64,000 bases of DNA from Mucor racemosus (Eukaryota; Mucoromycota; Mucoromycetes; Mucorales; Mucoraceae): contig JAPEHQ010000002.1 in the NCBI GenBank assembly GCA_027405735.1, positions 1,240,001-1,304,000 of the forward strand, read 5' to 3'. Shown in pieces: positions 48,663-61,381 of the stretch (positions within the stretch are counted from its first letter, which is position 1; each line of letters begins with the position of its first letter). The translations under genes were made by a program, and so were the position numbers. Below the pieces are notes generated by a model. That model searched no databases. It was not told the origin of the DNA and saw only the letters and a program-made list of their open reading frames with translations.

Positions 48663-48862
48663 TACATTTTTTCAATCAATGCCTCCCAACCATCCCCATC
48701 ACAATAACTTCACGCCAATGATAATCATCCTTCACCACCACAAACTGCCCCCCAATTCCCAAATTATTATCCACTTGATTCAAACAAAACAACCTTTCCT
48801 GCACAACTTCTTTTTTTTTTTTTACAATTTTCTTCCTCATGATCCCCGATAAATTCTGTCAC

Positions 48863-49704
48863 CAACCAACGGCCATATCAATCTCGTTCATCTACTATCC
48901 TTTTGTTATTTCCCTAAAAAAAAAGAATTTTGCAAAAAATTTATTGTTTGGAATTATTTCTCCTGAAAACTTTATGTTACTACCCAATGTTTATTGATTA
49001 AGTATGGTGCTATTTTAAGAGCTCCATATACTAGTATTTTTTGTTTTTAACTTTTTATGCCAAAACAATTATTTATCATTAATAATAAGAAAAAAGGTTT
49101 TGTACAAAAAAATCAAAAACAATTTGCATATAATTTAACTTTGAATTAATTGCTATAAATCAAAGCAAGGAAGCCATACAGTCACTTCATATCAATATGT
49201 ATCATAGTAAAAACTCTCATTTTCGGGATCAAACATAAACATTAATAAAAATGACTAGAAAATCAAATTCCTGAAAGAATGGTAAAAGTACAATAGGATG
49301 CATTTGCTGAACGAGGGCAATTGTTCGATGTGTTTCTGAGCATTCAAAGCATTCATAAACCATCAAAATGCGCTCTTTGAAGTCTCAATTTAAAGTATTT
49401 TAGTGAAAACCGAAAGTTTTCGCTGGTCATTCGTCTATGTTTAATATTATCTAGGTGCTAATATGCATCTCGTAATATCAAGACAATCACATTTATATTT
49501 ACAGATACTACTGATATACGGTAGCTTAAAAATATAAATATTTGCAGCTATGCCAATTGAGTATATAGTACATGATCCGTGTCTATTTCAAAGATAGCAT
49601 TGACAATTAACGTTTATCATATGATTCAAAAATTATGATATGAACGTATATGCCGCAGAAACTAATAATGCTCATAATTGATTAATTATTTTTTTTGCAT
49701 TCAC
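48863..49704. other. Intergenic, no gene seen
   Basis: AT-rich DNA up to the outer edge of the family A element. Confidence 0.4.
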
Positions 49705-52700
49705 AAGATAAATCGAGCTAAAATCTGGCCTATATTTTTTGTTTCAGCAAAAAATATTGATTCCTCATCGAGAAAATCAAAATAACAGTTCACATTTTTG
49801 CCAACTACATATACGAACTGAGCTTTAATTTTTATTTTGCAAAACTGGATCAAAATGATTCAAAAATCAAAATCGTTTAATGGTTCATGAACTGCAAAGT
49901 AAGTTGAACTATCTTATTAAATAGTTTTTGTACAGTTTTGGATTTTGCATCCACCTAAACAAAATTCAGGCAAATATTTCACGTTAAATTTTGAACAAAA
50001 TTCGATTGAAATTTTGGAGGTTTTTTGAAGAAACACATAACTTTTTATAAGCATGTTTCGAATATAAATAATGAAAATAATGTGCAGCAAAATTATCTAT
50101 CGATCTAGCTATTAATGGACCTTTTAGCTGTATTTTTCGTAAAGAAAACGCGATTTTTATCAATTTTTTTTTCAAATTCAGAATTTGGGATGAGGGTATA
50201 CAGGGGGAAAATGGGAGCTAGAAGCGAAGGTATCTCTTTGTACACATTTTTGAGGATATCTCCACGAAAAATCAATATTTTGAAAAAAACTAAATTGGGT
50301 CCAAGAGAGCTTAACGAGCTTAATGACATGAATGTAAAAAAAATGTTGTTCAATTTAGCCAATATTTTGAAACCTACTATAGAAATGCCAAAAAAATGAA
50401 AAAAAAATAAAAGTGCTCAGAATTTTTTTATAGTAAAATATGTTATAAAGCACTTCAAAACAAGTAAGTTTTATTATTAAAAAGTCTTAGCATACCTTAA
50501 TATCCTGTAGAGATATGAAGCCTCAAAGTTTTCAATTCTTTAGCAGTGAAATACGCGTAAAAATCTGAAACATTAGCGCTGAAAAATATATAATAACTGC
50601 AAAAAATAGGATATTTTTGGATACTTAATTTTGGATTAAAGCGGAACATCTCAGGTACATTGGCATATAATTTTTTCTTGGTGTTATTTAGTGAAAAAAA
50701 AGTAGAGTAGGGATGAAATATGAGACCCAGTTTTTTTAGGAAAAGTAATGAATATTTATACTTGTTCTTGAGACTTTTATGAGATATTTAGAATAAATAC
50801 AGTATGAGAATTGCTAGTATAATGCGACCAACGGTTTAATCATGATTGATCCATTTTAATCCATAAATTACTGTTGCATCTATAGGTTATAGCTGTCATT
50901 TGTAAGATAAGGAACCTTTTGATTTGTAATTTTTATTGATAAGTCAGCTAATTCATCATTTATTTCTCTTTTAATTGTATTCTTTTTAAGTAATCATTTA
51001 TAATCTGTAAATATACTACATTACCACCATTATTATTTATATTATATAATTGATTCATAAGTGATCTGAGATTCTTTGTTTGCTATCATCTTGATATTAT
51101 ATTTTGCAAAATGATTAATATTTATAACAGACCAAGGTCCAGAAACCTCGACAACTGACAATGCTGACAACTATACCTTCGTCTAGAACAACTAAAAACA
51201 GGCTGTCAACTTTAGTCTTTCCAACGATCAATTCTCCCCATTCTTTTTTTCAGGAGTTGATTTCTTCGAAGTACAGCTTTGCGTAATGGAGCATTGAACA
51301 AATAATAATGTAACTTTTAATTTTTTTTTTTGATTATTGACAGCGAATACATTCATATTCTATTCATAGTTTTGGTTTAAACGATTAAAAAATTGTAATA
51401 AATATCAGTGAACAATAAACATTAGATTTTTCGTTTCTCTATTCATATTGTACATTCGCAATTTCTAGTTATTTTTTTGCAGGATAAGATAATTTATTAG
51501 CTTTTTATTGTCTTTATACTACTGTAAATAATATGATCGAAGTTGCAAAAAAAGAATTAATTGCAATTACTGAAATTTAGATTAAACTGTTGGGGCTTGG
51601 AGGAGATTCGGTAGGTTACTATCTCAAGAGAATTAACAGAACCCAAGCAATCATTGACCGAAAGGGTGGGATTTTATATAAGCTTGCACCTTGCATCAAT
51701 AATGTTGTATCATAGCAAATTCTGTTTGTGGATCAAAGGCTCGTGTTTTGCAGTAACCTTCTTCCAAAACTTGATAGAATCGGAAATATCTGTTAACACT
51801 ATAGGAGAAAAATGAGTAAGTATGTGATATTATTATAAAAAATAATTTAGTAATTTTTGATTTAACATTATTTAACTAGGAAAACCATGATAAAACTAAA
51901 ATAATGTAAATAAATGATATCATTTAAGTACATTTACGTACATTATGTATTTAACGTTAACATGCATTTTTTATACCATTTAACATATTTTATCATATTT
52001 TATTATTATTTTTTCCGTCGTAGTGTAGATTAGCATTATCTTCGTTCATATACTCAATTTCTTCAGGCAATGTTAAATAGTCTTCCTTATCCAAATTATC
52101 GCCTATCTCCGCCAAACTTAATGAAGGGTTTATCATAACCTGCAAGTCTTTCTTATGCATATTTTACATGGTACCAAGGAAATAATATATATGCAAAGAT
52201 CTTCATGTATTTTTTTTTATTGATAAAAATGATCAGTTATCCAGCTAATTTTTATAGGTTTGGGTATAGTGTTATTGCTACTACATCAAAAATACATTTA
52301 CAACCAGGCAAAATATGTATAGCAAATAAAAGGTGCAAATTTGTACTGTATCATATATATTGAGATATCAGAAGAAATAAAACATTATTTGATTGTTGAA
52401 AGTAACAGAACATTTAACAATTTTTAAACTCTTCATTTCAATGTAAGCTAAGTTCCCGAAGTTTATATTTAATTCGGTGCATAATGTTCTCCAAATCCTT
52501 CAAAATTGGTAGATGATATCAGTAAATCAAAAGTAATAACAACGATAGGGACTCCTAAATTTTTTCAGATGACAAATACGTATATAATGCAAATTTCATT
52601 TAATCATAAAAATACTATTTTAGGTGCTGTAACATATAATTGTGTATTAAATAAATGCATATTTACCCATATACAGTATATTACACGGAAATACACAAGC

Positions 52701-54184
52701 ATTTTAGTTAGTTGTTTAAAGATAACAGATTATCGCCTTCATAGCACTCGATAAACTAATCCAAGAAAAGATGAATTTTAAAATTTCTAATCTTCAAAGT
52801 CGGAGAGTCCTGCTTTTTTTATAACTAGCTTTATTATACCGAAAAACTTCCAGGATATACCTAAAATAATACATAATAAATATGCTTTGTATTAAATCAG
52901 AATCTATATATGGCATATGGCATTACCAACCTTTATTTCCATAATCTCAATCTTGATAATACCAATATTGTTGCTGTATTACCCAAAATGATAGTTATCT
53001 ATTACATAAATCCTCGTTATTGTATACTGAATAAGGTTCACCTTTTTACTCTTGTCCAACTCTTACTGATACTGATAAAATATCTTGGTCGCATTATGCT
53101 ACTTATTCTAAATATCTCATGAAAGCCTTAAAAACATGTGAAATTTAATTCTTTCTCCTTAAAAAAAGACTGCGTCTCACATTTCATCCCTGCTCTACTT
53201 TTTTTTACTAAATAACATCAAGAAATTATATGCCTATGTACCTGAGATGTTTAACTTTAATCCAAAAATGAGTATCCGAAAATATCCTGTTTTTTGCAGT
53301 TATTATATATTTTTCAGCGCTAATGTTTCAGATTTTTACGCGTATTTCACTGCTAAAGAATTGAAAACTTTGAGGCTTCATATCTCTACAGAATATTAAG
53401 GTATGCTAAGACTTTTTAATAATAAAACTTACTTGTTTTGAAGTGCTTTATAACATATTTTACTATAAAAAAATTCTGAGCACTTTTATTTTTTTTTCAT
53501 TTTTTTGGCATTTCTATAGTAGGTTTCAAAATATTGGCTAAATTGAACAACATTTTTTTTACATTCATGTCATTAAGCTCGTTAAGCTCTCTTGGACCCA
53601 ATTTAGTTTTTTTCAAAATATTGATTTTTCGTGGAGATATCCTCAAAAATGTGTACAAAGAGATACCTTCGCTTCTAGCTCCCATTTTCCCCCTGTATAC
53701 CCTCATCCCAAATTCTGAATTTGAAAAAAAAATTGATAAAAATCGTGTTTTCTTTACGAAAAATACAGCTAAAAGGTCCATTAATAGCTAGATCGATAGA
53801 TAATTTTGCTGCACATTATTTTCATTATTTATATTCGAAACATGCTTATAAAAAGTTATGTGTTTCTTCAAAAAACCTCCAAAATTTCAATCGAATTTTG
53901 TGCAAAATTTAGCGTGAAACATTTGCCTGAATTTTGTTTAGGTGGATGCAAAATCCAAAACTGTACAAAAACTATTTAATAAGCTAGTTCAACTTACTTT
54001 GCTGTTCATGAGTTATAAGACGTTTTTGTTTTTTTAATGATTTTTGGATCACTTTTTTAAATCAATTTTGGAACCCCGTTACTATAGGGTTAAGCTGTGA
54101 TATGAATAGATATTTTGATTATCTCGACGAAAAATAAATATTTTTGGTTGAAAAAAAAAAGCAGAGTAGCTTTGAGTTGGATCT
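49705..54184. mobile_element. Family A element, about 4.5 kb, 1.1-kb inverted arms
   Basis: The left arm (49705-50831) and right arm (53085-54184) are inverted copies. Over a 94-codon frame (50115-50399 plus, 53497-53781 minus) they encode exactly the same residues, so the arms are recent or kept alike by conversion. The inner edges are ATAATGCGACCAA and its complement. The outer edges match the other family A ends at 361-380 and 40385-40400. The core carries no intact gene. Length, terminal inverted arms and dispersed copies indicate a non-autonomous DNA transposon or foldback element; long arms recall MULE-type elements, but no superfamily can be assigned. A target duplication was not identified because the outermost bases differ between the arms. 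Confidence 0.75.
50832..53084. other. Core of family A element, gene relics only
   Basis: No intact frame. On the minus strand, 51050-51270 contains pieces reading GELIVGKTKVDSLFLVVLDE and, in another frame, VVEVSGPWSVIN. About 51690-51800 reads FRFYQVLEEGYCKTRAFDPQ then TEFAMIQHY. Both have coding-like composition but are split by stops and frame changes, as expected of a dead gene. I do not recognise the family with confidence. 52475-52540 resembles 590-650. Confidence 0.4.
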
Positions 54185-54331
54185 AATATCTAGCAATTGG
54201 AATTGAGTTGTCGGAGCATAAGCAAGCATGTAACTCAGGGCAATGTTATTCAATTTACGCAATTTTAGCTTCAAAATTTTCAAAATTTAGCACACTTTGA
54301 ACCAATATCACGCTGAATATATATAGCACTA

Positions 54332-54590
54332 TGCTTGCGCTTGCACTCGGATTTGCTCGCTTGCTTATATATATGCTCGTACTCGACTTGCTTGACTTTT
54401 TGAAAATTTAGATAATGCTTGATTTATGCTTGCTTGCGTGATTTCAAAACTAGGAATGCTCGATATACAACTGCTCGACGAGCCGTTGCTTAGGCTCAGG
54501 CTTGTTTGAGTAACTTTCAAATACTTTAGACTCGGCAAATGCTTGCTGAAATTGCTTGCGCTCGCTTGCGCTCGGTCATTTTGCGAGCGC
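54332..54590. repeat. Degenerate CTTGC/CTCG repeat tract
   Basis: About 260 bases rich in TGCTTGC, CTTGCGCTCG and GCTCGACTTGC units in irregular array, ending at the family B terminus (54593). Far more GC-rich than its surroundings. There is no open frame. Confidence 0.6.
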
Positions 54591-54592
54591 TA

Positions 54593-56042
54593 GTTTTGGT
54601 AAAACAGTAATGTGCGTAGATAATAGAAAGTGATAATTATACAAGGAATACTATCCCAGATTAGTTAGCTCATTTTTACAATAAGAATTACAATGCAACT
54701 CAAAAGGTTTATTATTATCTTAAAAGCTACTATAATAACCTGTCAACGTAACACAGAATTTGGAATAAGGGTATACACATTATTTTTTCGAGCAAAACCG
54801 AGGATATTCTTTTGTACACATTTTTAAGGACATCTCCACGAAAAATCAATATTTTGAAGAAATTTAAATTGGGACTTAGAGAGCTCAACGAGGTTGATGA
54901 TATTAATGTAAAAAAATTCTGTACAATATAACAAATATTCTGGAATTTATTACGAAAATGTCAAAAAAATGAAATAAAAAAAAGATGCCCAGATTTTTCA
55001 AACTCATATATGTTAAAGAGAATTTTAAAACAAGTAAGTTTTGTTATAAAAAAGTCTTTGGGTATCTTAATTTTTTGCAAAGATATTAAGGCTCAAAGTT
55101 TCAATTTTTCATATTTAAGCTGTAAAAACCAAAATTGGAAGAAAAAATTATCGGTTTTTCCGAATTTATTCGACAGATGTTATAGTGATAGTCTGTAGAC
55201 AATTAATTGTTATTTGTAGCTCTTAAAACTCTGTATCCAATCAGACTAATTTTAATAAGAGGTTTTACTATTTTGTTATGAAAATCGCTCAAAATCGCGA
55301 TTTTTGGATGGGGGTTGGGGTCAAAAAACAAGAGTACACCTTCAAATCTTCACTACTCCTTGAAAAATTAATTTTTTTGAAAAGACTAAAAACGGATCTA
55401 TATATATTGCTGCTCGCAATTATTTTTATGGAACTGACATTTTGTTTGATAACTTACTGGAAAATGATATTAATAATTCATACGTTTTTGTTGTGTTTTA
55501 TGAGGTAAATCCTTTGAATTTTTATTTTGGCTCTATTTGTATCTAACAAATAATATACCTATTAATTTTATTAAGTAAACGTTACTTGCAATTATAGTAA
55601 AAGTTTTTTGCCTATATTATAGGTATATTATTTGTTAGATACAAATAGAGCCAAAATAAAAATTCAAAGGATTTACCTCATAAAACACAACAAAAACGTA
55701 TGAATTATTAATATCATTTTCCAGTAAGTTATCAAACAAAATGTCAGTTCCATAAAAATAATTGCGAGCAGCAATATATATAGATCCGTTTTTAGTCTTT
55801 TCAAAAAAATTAATTTTTCAAGGAGTAGTGAAGATTTGAAGGTGTACTCTTGTTTTTTGACCCCAACCCCCATCCAAAAATCGCGATTTTGAGCGATTTT
55901 CATAACAAAATAGTAAAACCTCTTATTAAAATTAGTCTGATTGGATACAGAGTTTTAAGAGCTACAAATAACAATTAATTGTCTACAGACTATCACTATA
56001 ACATCTGTCGAATAAATTCGGAAAAACCGATAATTTTTTCTT
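54593..56042. mobile_element. Family B rearranged copy with a palindrome
   Basis: Starts with the same terminus as the 8827-10310 element (GTTTTGGTAAAACAGTAATG) and follows its reverse complement to about 55620. The internal part then repeats inverted. The left arm is 55139-55560, the right arm is 55621-56042 (422 bases each) and the loop is 55561-55620. Frames at 55278-55508 (+) and 55673-55903 (-) encode the same 76 residues without a difference. The second terminus is missing. It looks like a foldback-type rearrangement of family B. Confidence 0.8.
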
Positions 56043-58251
56043 GAAATGAAAAATTCAAGGCATTTCCAAACTGCAATCGGACTTTAATGAATGAGGCACT
56101 ACATGACTAGGTTACATCTATTTCAACGGAGGATGTCTCTTGATTTTGAACTATTACAAAAGTTAAATTGATTGATTACTAAGTAATGACTTACTTGCGA
56201 TATGATTTGATAAAAACGAAACCTTTTTACAAAAGTAATATCTTTAAGCTTACAAATAAACTTTATTATTCCATGTCTACGAAAAAGTTTTTTTTATCTG
56301 TGTGACAGATCTGAAACAAGGAGAAAGAAATTAAAAAGAACACTACTGACTGTATGTAATAATTAAATGATATAAATGTGTTTTATTATGCTGTAGCTAA
56401 CCTCAATATTTCCTTTCACATGATAGTTTTACAGCCGGAAAATCTTCCGTCTCGAAAGCTCATGATTGTACAAAATAGATCAACATGTTAGTTGTGAAAC
56501 CTTTCAAACCAATTAAGAATAGAATAGAACTCGACATTTAGCAATTCCACAAAATTACTTAAATTAGAAATAATCGATCATTTTCAATAAAAAAAAAAAT
56601 TCGAAGGATATAGAAATATGAAAAAAGTAAAACATCTTTTATTCAAAAAAGAAAAAAAATCAGTACTAAAACATGTGATCCATTAAAGGTTACAAACATA
56701 TAATGTTCTTGTTGTACATTTTTTTTTGTGTTTGTTGTGCGGACTTGAATGAGATTGAGTGTATTAGTCAATATTTCAAGGTCAAGTTTCGTCTTCTTGC
56801 CCTTCTTTGTTTTCAAACTATTTGATTAAAATTTACTAGATTATTCATAACAAAGATCTAGTGATGTATTGTTTAATAGCTATAGCTTTTATATGAATGA
56901 TCATAAAACAATGGTGAATTAGTAAAAAGGACTTTTTTTCCTGTCAACTGAAAATAATCCAACAACTTGATCTTTGGGATTTATCAACATTGAGGTGCCT
57001 GATTTTCCGGTTTATTACCATCATTAGCACTTACGTTAATATCAGTAGTTTCTTATAGTGTTTTTTGTATTACACATCATAAATCAGCAAACTAAAATAT
57101 TGACGATTAAAAAAGATGATACATTTAGAATGGAGGCACGCTTGATAGATCCACAACAAAATATCATATTGGCCTGTTTTAGTGCCTGCAATTAAAGTAT
57201 CTGTACATAAATGACAGCAAACTACTTTTTCTTGATTATTAGAGCGGTTATTCTTAATTTGAAAGAAAGGTTATTGTTTGAAAAAATGTTTCTTTTTCAC
57301 AATGATAAATCATATCGCTTTGGATGGTCTTTTCAACATGAAAAATCAGTTGTATGATCTGATTTATTTATAATCTGAACTTTTATTTATGGAAACAACA
57401 ATGATGATAAGAAAAAGAAGGAAGAGGAGGAGGAAGGCAATTTACCAGTAAAACTATACATGGGCGGAGAGGTATATGAATCCTTGACGATGATATTCAA
57501 TAACGTCGTATGCATTTATACTTGGATTGATTTTATTATCTTCCTGGTTAAAGCAAAAAAAGTATCAAGTGTATTCAAGGATCCATTATTCTAACTTGCA
57601 AACCGCTCGATTGTATTTATGTAGCGGTTAACTCGCAAACGTATCCCAGAATCAATTGTTCTTGGGATTGGATTTTACAACAATTGCAGTCGCCTAAACT
57701 TTCTTGCAATATATTACATTCGAGACCAAATGATCGAGTATTTCACTTAAATCAAATGACATGTTTATGTGTAATAATCAATGTACTGGATAAGTAAATA
57801 AGGTATATACATACTTCTTCACCATTGTATTACAAAAAAATAAGCTACAGCTTCTACCTTTTGAAAACTAAATGAATACTCCATGTAAAAAATGTCTTGG
57901 TAATCCAATTTACTTTGTTTCTACACATTTCAGTTGAGGCTTCAGTGGTACTCAATCATATATGTACAAAAAATTCTTTTGATCGACATACACATCACAA
58001 AATGTTACTTTTAACAAAAGTGTTTTAACAGATCGGAAGAATAGCCGTTTGCTTAGTTTATAGTACAACATTGGAATCACTTAATTACCAATTATAAATT
58101 GAATTTTATATTAGCATTCTTAGATTTAATGGCTGAATATCTGTCCCACTTCATTTTAACTTATAATCAAGATGAACGATCAGAATACACCTTGCAACTA
58201 ACCGGTCCCTTTTTGAGGTCAGGGTAGTATGTAAAGGAAGGTGTAAAGACC

Positions 58252-58313
<62 letters not shown>

Positions 58314-58337
58314 GTTGTTGTTGTTGTTGTTGTTGTT
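58252..58337. repeat. (TTA)n-(TTG)n microsatellite
   Basis: About 20 TTA units followed directly by about 8 TTG units. Confidence 0.95.
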
Positions 58338-58432
58338 AAACGATCCATTTTTTTAACATTATGTATAATAGTATTAAGCGTTGATCTATCATTGATGTAG
58401 TTTTTTTTATATTGTTAAAATCATGAGCAATA

Positions 58433-58454
58433 TATATATATATATATATATATA
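58433..58454. repeat. (TA)n microsatellite
   Basis: About 11 uninterrupted TA units. Confidence 0.9.
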
Positions 58455-60953
58455 CATGATACTCTTTTAATTCTGATGATTATATTCTAATATGGATCTC
58501 TACAATTTACTTGATCTCTCGACACTTGTTATACATTATACAATCTTGGAAGAATGGATAGATATAAATTTAATATGTATATTAGATTGTTTGGTTGGGG
58601 TACATGCCAATATTATGAGAGAGATATTCCATGGGAATATGGAATCAAGAATCTTTTCCCATTTACTTTTGTAATAACAAACTCATGTGCTGATAAAATT
58701 CAAGAAATTATTTTGTCTGCAGATACGTTTAATTTGAAACTAATAGTATATGCCATTGTAATAGTGGTTTTCGTCTAATTTTATATATAAATTATTGCAT
58801 GTGTATACAATTATACTGTATAAGGTCTGCTAGTCTTCTCAACCGATTTTATAAAATTCTAATCAACAATATGGTTTTTTTCTTAATAAATCTAGCATGT
58901 ATACGTTCACAGAGAATACACTGTTTAGCTAGAACTAACATTAATATGATATCCAAAATCTCGCGTATGTATTAACTATATGATTTCCAAACAATAGAAA
59001 ATAATGAGGTATGACAGATGGTGAAATGGTCCTGTTGTCTTACTCTATCGTGCGATAACCCCGAGAGAGATGTTATATACATATATATGTGTTTAGGGTT
59101 ATTCTTGTTGGCGTAAATACATAAACAACGTATCTATTCAAAAGATTTAGATATATTAAATTGATATGATTATAACAACAGCGATTTATGAGATATTCTA
59201 GATGCTCTTAGCACCTTTTAAGTAGTCTATACCAATACACAATAGTCTAAGGATGATCATCTTTTTCTGTCTCATGATACTCTCTTTATTTATAGATCCT
59301 GTACTTTTTGTACTTTTTGACGATTCACGCTAAGGGAAAAAAAGCACGATTTTATGCCATTTATGTCGTTCACGCTGTTGTTGTTATTTTTATTATATTA
59401 CAAACAAATAAAGCATGTATACAAGTTCTGAATCAGAAGAGAAAACAGTTTACTATATTCCTGCAGCTTGATTATGAATGAATATGCACAATATTTGTTA
59501 AACTGCCATTGTGAATGATTCGATATTACGTACAAAATAAAGACTCGCGGTGTATCTTCCGTGTTTATTCAATAAAATTTCAGAATGGCATATTTCAGAT
59601 CACCCTTGGGCTGTTTCATGTTATTTTAGTGTGAAAACTGCATGTAAATGTATAACCCTCTTGGTTATATATATAATTGCTTTCACAATAATAAAAAAGT
59701 GATCATAGATGATATAATGCAAAGCCATATTTACATACAGATTTAACGGTTTGTATGCATTAATTCACTATTCTTTTACCTCCACATGTAGAATTTACAT
59801 GTGAATTTATAGAGTGATAAAATGCATCAGTTATCAAACTAATACAAAATTGTGTCGACATTTAAGATGAAAATATATATCCATCATTATATCAATAAAA
59901 TAAAGAAAGGCAGTTATGACACTTTTTTTATTAGAACATACACTATAATATAGTAACCAATTCTTTGTGAAATGTTTCGCTCGATTATATTGTGTGCCGT
60001 CGGATGAACAAATGTATGATGGAAATCCAATCTACCGCTTCTCTGGATATTTCCTTTTGTATAGCTTTTTATGTATATAAATAATTTTATATATATATGT
60101 TATACAAATCCCATACCCTGAACAAATTCTTTCGGGTGTGCTTACTGTTTTGACGATCAGAAATAACAATAGTAAAGTGTGTAATAATTGTCACTCTACA
60201 TAGTGCCCTGGATAAATTGTTTTGCACTATACAATTCATATGAATACGATATATTACAAAGTAGAAGAACTCTAACGTTATTTCTCATTGTATCATTCGG
60301 GAAGAAAACAAGATATTTAAGTCAAATTAAGCTTTTTTTCTTGTTCTACCAAAACTTCTGAAATACACATAAACAAAAATACATGTGTACATCAATCCAA
60401 ACTTATTCTAAAAAAGATCAATTATATTAGGATTCAAGTAATATTGAAAAATACATGATATTTCAGACGGTGCAATATACAAAGTGTCAAGTACACGTCT
60501 GAATGCTTTGAAGAAAATGTACCGCTAGCATGGAGATAAACCACGTAAAATATGTAATAATAGATGCCTGTAATTTACCCCCAAAAATTGATAACAAAAG
60601 TGTAACACACTAGGCCATTATAGTCAAACTTTGGTAACATCCTGGATTTGCTGATATCATGAACCTCTTCTCTTCTCTTCTCTTTTGCTTTATATTCATC
60701 ATGTTGGTGTTTTTACTAATTTAGCATATATTTATTAGGTACATATTTTTGTTAACATAGTGAAAATATAGGGAAATGTTTATATAGGGTATTCAATAGG
60801 TGTGGATATAGATTATGAGAGCGTGTCATATGTATATGAAAAATAAGGTGTATAAAGTACGAAAAGATATACCCACAAAATGTCATATATATTTGGGAAT
60901 TTCTTGATGTTTTAAAAGTATCAAATGAGAGTTCATGTACTTTTTTTCTTCTT

Positions 60954-61338
60954 CTAGTGAGCATATACACCATTTTCATTGCTTCTTGTTTTTCTTTGTT
61001 GAGGCATAGTTGAAACAGCACAATTACTGTCTACAGATTGATGTCTTTTATATGCATCACTACGAGCAAATCGTTTGCCACAAACACATTCAAAAGGTTT
61101 GACACCAGAATGCAAGAGTTCATGCCTTTTTAGATCGTGAGGGCGGGCGAATGTCCATCCACAATCAGGATGGAGGCATAGGAATGGGCGTTCTTTTGTA
61201 TGTGTTCTTTGATGAGATTTGAGATTGTAAGGGCGAGAAAATGTTTTCAGACACGTTGTACATTGGAGTTGACTACGAGAAGCTCTTCTTCTAGTTGTCT
61301 TTTTGCATTGTTTTGGTTGTTGCTGTTGTTGTTGTTGC

Positions 61339-61381
<43 letters not shown>

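Larger units (their letters stand above)
56043..60953. other. Gene-poor 4.9 kb with microsatellites
   Basis: No supported gene. It contains A/T-rich DNA, a trinucleotide tract (58252-58337) and a (TA)n tract (58433-58454). Short frames at 58492-58778 have no motif or promoter. A TCTTC-type repeat near 60667-60685 lies in the 3' flank of the C2H2 gene. No tRNA-like fold was noticed. Confidence 0.45.

Noticed and set aside
49705..54184. Reading the A arms as LTRs of a retrotransposon
   Set aside because: The arms are inverted, not direct, and no gag, protease, RT or integrase motif lies between them.
58151..58348. Poly-Ile/Thr frame
   Set aside because: Produced by the TTA/TTG microsatellite.
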